Origin: Magnolia sinica
Lineage: Eukaryota > Streptophyta > Magnoliopsida > Magnoliales > Magnoliaceae
Assembly: GCF_029962835.1 (NCBI RefSeq)
Contig: NC_080577.1
Coordinates: 4,278,001-4,342,000 of the forward strand
Reading direction: 5' to 3'
DNA length: 64,000 bases
Position 1 is the first letter of the stretch, and the number at the start of each line of letters is the position of its first letter. A model generated the notes under the pieces. That model saw nothing but the letters and a program-made list of their open reading frames with translations. It did no database searches and was not told the DNA's origin. This document shows positions 61,729 through 64,000 of this stretch, in pieces. The translations under genes were made by a program, and so were the position numbers.

Positions 61729-61741
61729 ATGGATTAGATCT

Positions 61742-61899
61742 TTATACCCTGATGCATAGCTCAAGTGGTAGACTGAGTGAAAGATACCTCCTTTTAACAC
61801 ACTGAGGTATTGGTATCGATTCCCTAATGGGGGTGGCTAATAGTGAAGTGTGAACTGACAGTGGGTGCACTAACAAGTAACCAAAAAAAAAAAAGATCA
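61742..61899 (+). mobile_element. tRNA-derived SINE, perfect 13-bp target duplication
   Basis: A-box-like tagctcaagtgg, B-box-like GGTATCGATTCCC, 3' end gtaacc followed by poly-A. Flanked by ATGGATTAGATCT at 61729-61741 and 61900-61912. About 158 bp. Confidence 0.88.
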
Positions 61900-61973
61900 A
61901 TGGATTAGATCTCGCTCGTATGTGCCATGTTGGCACTTGTGGCGTATATAGGGATCATCGGATCAATGGTTTG

Positions 61974-62788
61974 TGTTGATGCAAAAATATGGTTCACCCT
62001 TGCCGAGCTCCGAACACTTGCTCCAAGCCTTGTAAGTTTGCACAAGAGAAGGACAAAGGGGACCCTGGCTAGTGCTGAGGCTCCCTCCGATGCCAAAGTC
62101 AGGCTAGGAATCTGAGTCAAAGTAGTGTAATTGGAGCTTAGGGTGTGAAATATTGCATACCTTCTACTGTATATAAAACTCTTATTTATAGTGAAGATAG
62201 GACAGTGTGGACCATAATTCTAGGCATAATTTTAGCCATTACATGAGATGTCAGGGAGTGATGGATGCCGGCAGTTATGCAAGAATCATGTCGTGGGCGG
62301 TTGCTCCTGTCATGTGTTACTGGAAGAGAATTTTGTACCTAATTGATCTAGTTGAGCAAATACGTCCAGAGCTGAGCTTATCTCAGCCGAGCTCTATCAA
62401 ACAATCGAGGACTACTTAGACTGGGTTTACCATAACTGAGTTCTATTACTCGGTCATGGATTGACCCAAGCACAACTAAATCGCTCTGAGCTATGGCATA
62501 TTGAGGCCGAGCTGACCTACTGAGGCCGAGCTAACCTGCCGAGGGCGGGTAGACCTGTTGAAGCCGAGCTGAGTTGCCGAGGCTGACATCTCTATCTTGG
62601 CCATTGAGGAGCTCATTGGTCATGACCGGTGCTGGCTAACCTCATGTCTCGCTGAGATGTCCGAGCCGACCCCTTCTCTTTAGTCAGTCCATTTTTACCC
62701 ATAACAGTTTGTATAGACCAACCATGAGCCCCGCATCTAAAATCCAAGTGCCCGAACAAATACGGAACTCGGCCTCTTGTAATATCAT
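61974..62788. mobile_element. Solo LTR-like copy, same family as 27547-28234 (reverse orientation), TSD GTTTG
   Basis: Begins tgttgatgcaaaaatatggt, matching the reverse strand of the 27.5 kb solo LTR. Shares aagtcaggctaggaatctgag and tatataaaactcttatttat. Flanked by GTTTG (61969-61973, 62789-62793). About 815 bp fossil without internal region. Intermediate age judged from its intact duplication but many differences. Confidence 0.7.
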
Positions 62789-62793
62789 GTTTG

Positions 62794-64000
62794 ACTATTT
62801 TTTATTTTTTTTATAAAAAAAAAAGAAGAAGAAAAAAGAACCATTTACCTCGTCGAAAAACAACAAATGGCAAACTGGTATTGACCCAAGTATCTGACTC
62901 ATGAGTTAAAATTAGGATGCAGATTAGGCACTGGCCTCACCTGTTCCTAGCTCCCTCGACCCCTGATGTGGTGGGGTTTGTTTGGAACTGGCTGTTACAA
63001 AAGCATGTTTAAAAAGTTATTGGTTGAGTATATATTTAACCAAGCTCATCTTTAACAATAGTCTGCCATCCAATTAAATCCAACCACATCAGAGATAGAG
63101 GGCACATGGTCCAGATGGGAGCGGTATCCAATCAACATCCATCAATTGTGACCAATTCAGATTGCATGGTGACTCCAACACCACATAGCTACATGTAACT
63201 ATGAGGTGTTGGGACATGGTGGCATTTGATCAGGCCATGTCCGCTATCAAAGACAAGGCCGGTTAAGTATATATTCGACCTAACAACTTACAAACATGTT
63301 TTGCATGAGCTTCACTTCTAACAGCAGCATGTAGCCCAATCAAATATTGCACGGCCCAACACCACCACCACCAAGCCATTTGGTGTTGAGTCACCATGCA
63401 ATCGCTGTCCAGGTTAGAATAAGAACCGAGCCTTGCTTGACAGCCAGTATTTATGGGATATGGCAGCCTCTGAGATGGGAGGCTGCACTTCCAACTTAAA
63501 CGGAACACATCCATTCATTTCAAGGGGGACCACAACAATAGAAAACCATGGATAGAATGAATGAAATGGTTGGATGATGGATTTAATCAAATGTAATGTG
63601 TGGCCGTCATGATGAAAGTATCCAGTTTTTGCACTCAAGTTCTCAAGGTGGGACCTACATTTTAAGCAACTTGGATGTTGTATACATGTGACACATTGGC
63701 CGTACCTGTTCAATGGAAATGCTCCTCAAAAAGGAATTATACCATAGGATTGGGGCTGGGGCGCATCTTGGGTTTCATCAAAAACCACATTTGCAAATCA
63801 GATTTGGTATTTGGGTCTAGTTTGGTGGTGTTATAGGCTTAAAGTCGTCAACCTAACCTCAAGTTAGATTAAGGCCTTGAGCTGCTCAAACCTAATATGC
63901 ATGAGTTATGACTAACATACATGATATAAATATAAAATTTCATCAAATCGCCAAACAGTAGTATCGATTTCATCCGCATTGGACAAATTTCATCAATCAC
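62794..64000. other. Gene-free stretch to the window end
   Basis: AT/A-rich simple sequence at 62797-62840, then unique-looking intergenic DNA. Repeated tatatttaaccaagct / tatattcgacctaac phrases suggest decayed repeats. No gene supported. Confidence 0.4.

Noticed and set aside
61742-61899. Possible tRNA gene (A and B boxes)
   Set aside because: No cloverleaf; the poly-A tail and 13-bp target duplication show a SINE instead.

Overview
The window is nuclear DNA of a flowering plant. It carries four intron-rich protein genes with GT-AG introns, set in AT-rich DNA full of plant-type MITEs, tRNA-derived SINEs, solo LTRs and microsatellites. Very common foldback repeats rich in GGGCCCACC remind me of woody magnoliids (Lauraceae/Magnoliaceae type), but that placement is only an inference. 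All exon models were joined by eye from reading frame, splice sites and family knowledge.

Layout. 0.4-9.5 kb, minus strand: a five-exon dipeptidyl-peptidase-IV/DPP8-9-like serine protease of 779 residues, with a 30-nt microexon. 9.7-18.9 kb: gene-free repeats (foldback elements, AT microsatellites, an old LTR copy). 19.1-23.3 kb, plus strand: a five-exon GDSL esterase/lipase of 398 residues with a signal peptide. 23.8-27.0 kb, minus strand: an eight-exon calcineurin B-like Ca2+ sensor of 212 residues (CBL-A). 27.4-35.1 kb: repeats, including a solo LTR with perfect target duplication. 35.2-40.2 kb, minus strand: a second eight-exon CBL gene of 215 residues (CBL-B), closest to CBL4/SOS3. 40.2-64 kb: no gene recognised. 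This last part holds a 2.2 kb LTR-like insertion that is mostly one giant imperfect hairpin, nested MITEs, a composite foldback element, a 1.45 kb segment present twice in direct orientation, and LTR and SINE copies.

How the genes relate. CBL-A and CBL-B are tandem paralogues. Exons 2-8 are identical in length (83, 60, 109, 53, 81, 113 and 70 nt) and only exon 1 differs. Both start Met-Gly-Cys, so both are probably lipid-anchored Ca2+ sensors for CIPK kinases; CBL-B looks like the SOS3-type salt and ion homeostasis sensor. The protease and the GDSL lipase have no evident functional link to the CBLs. From memory, Arabidopsis SOS3/CBL4 (At5g24270) lies next to a prolyl-oligopeptidase-family gene (At5g24260), so the protease-CBL linkage may be an old conserved block.

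The most unusual content is in the repeats: foldback elements that share an outer CGGATTG terminus but carry different hairpins just inside it, and the giant hairpin at 42.7-44.9 kb.
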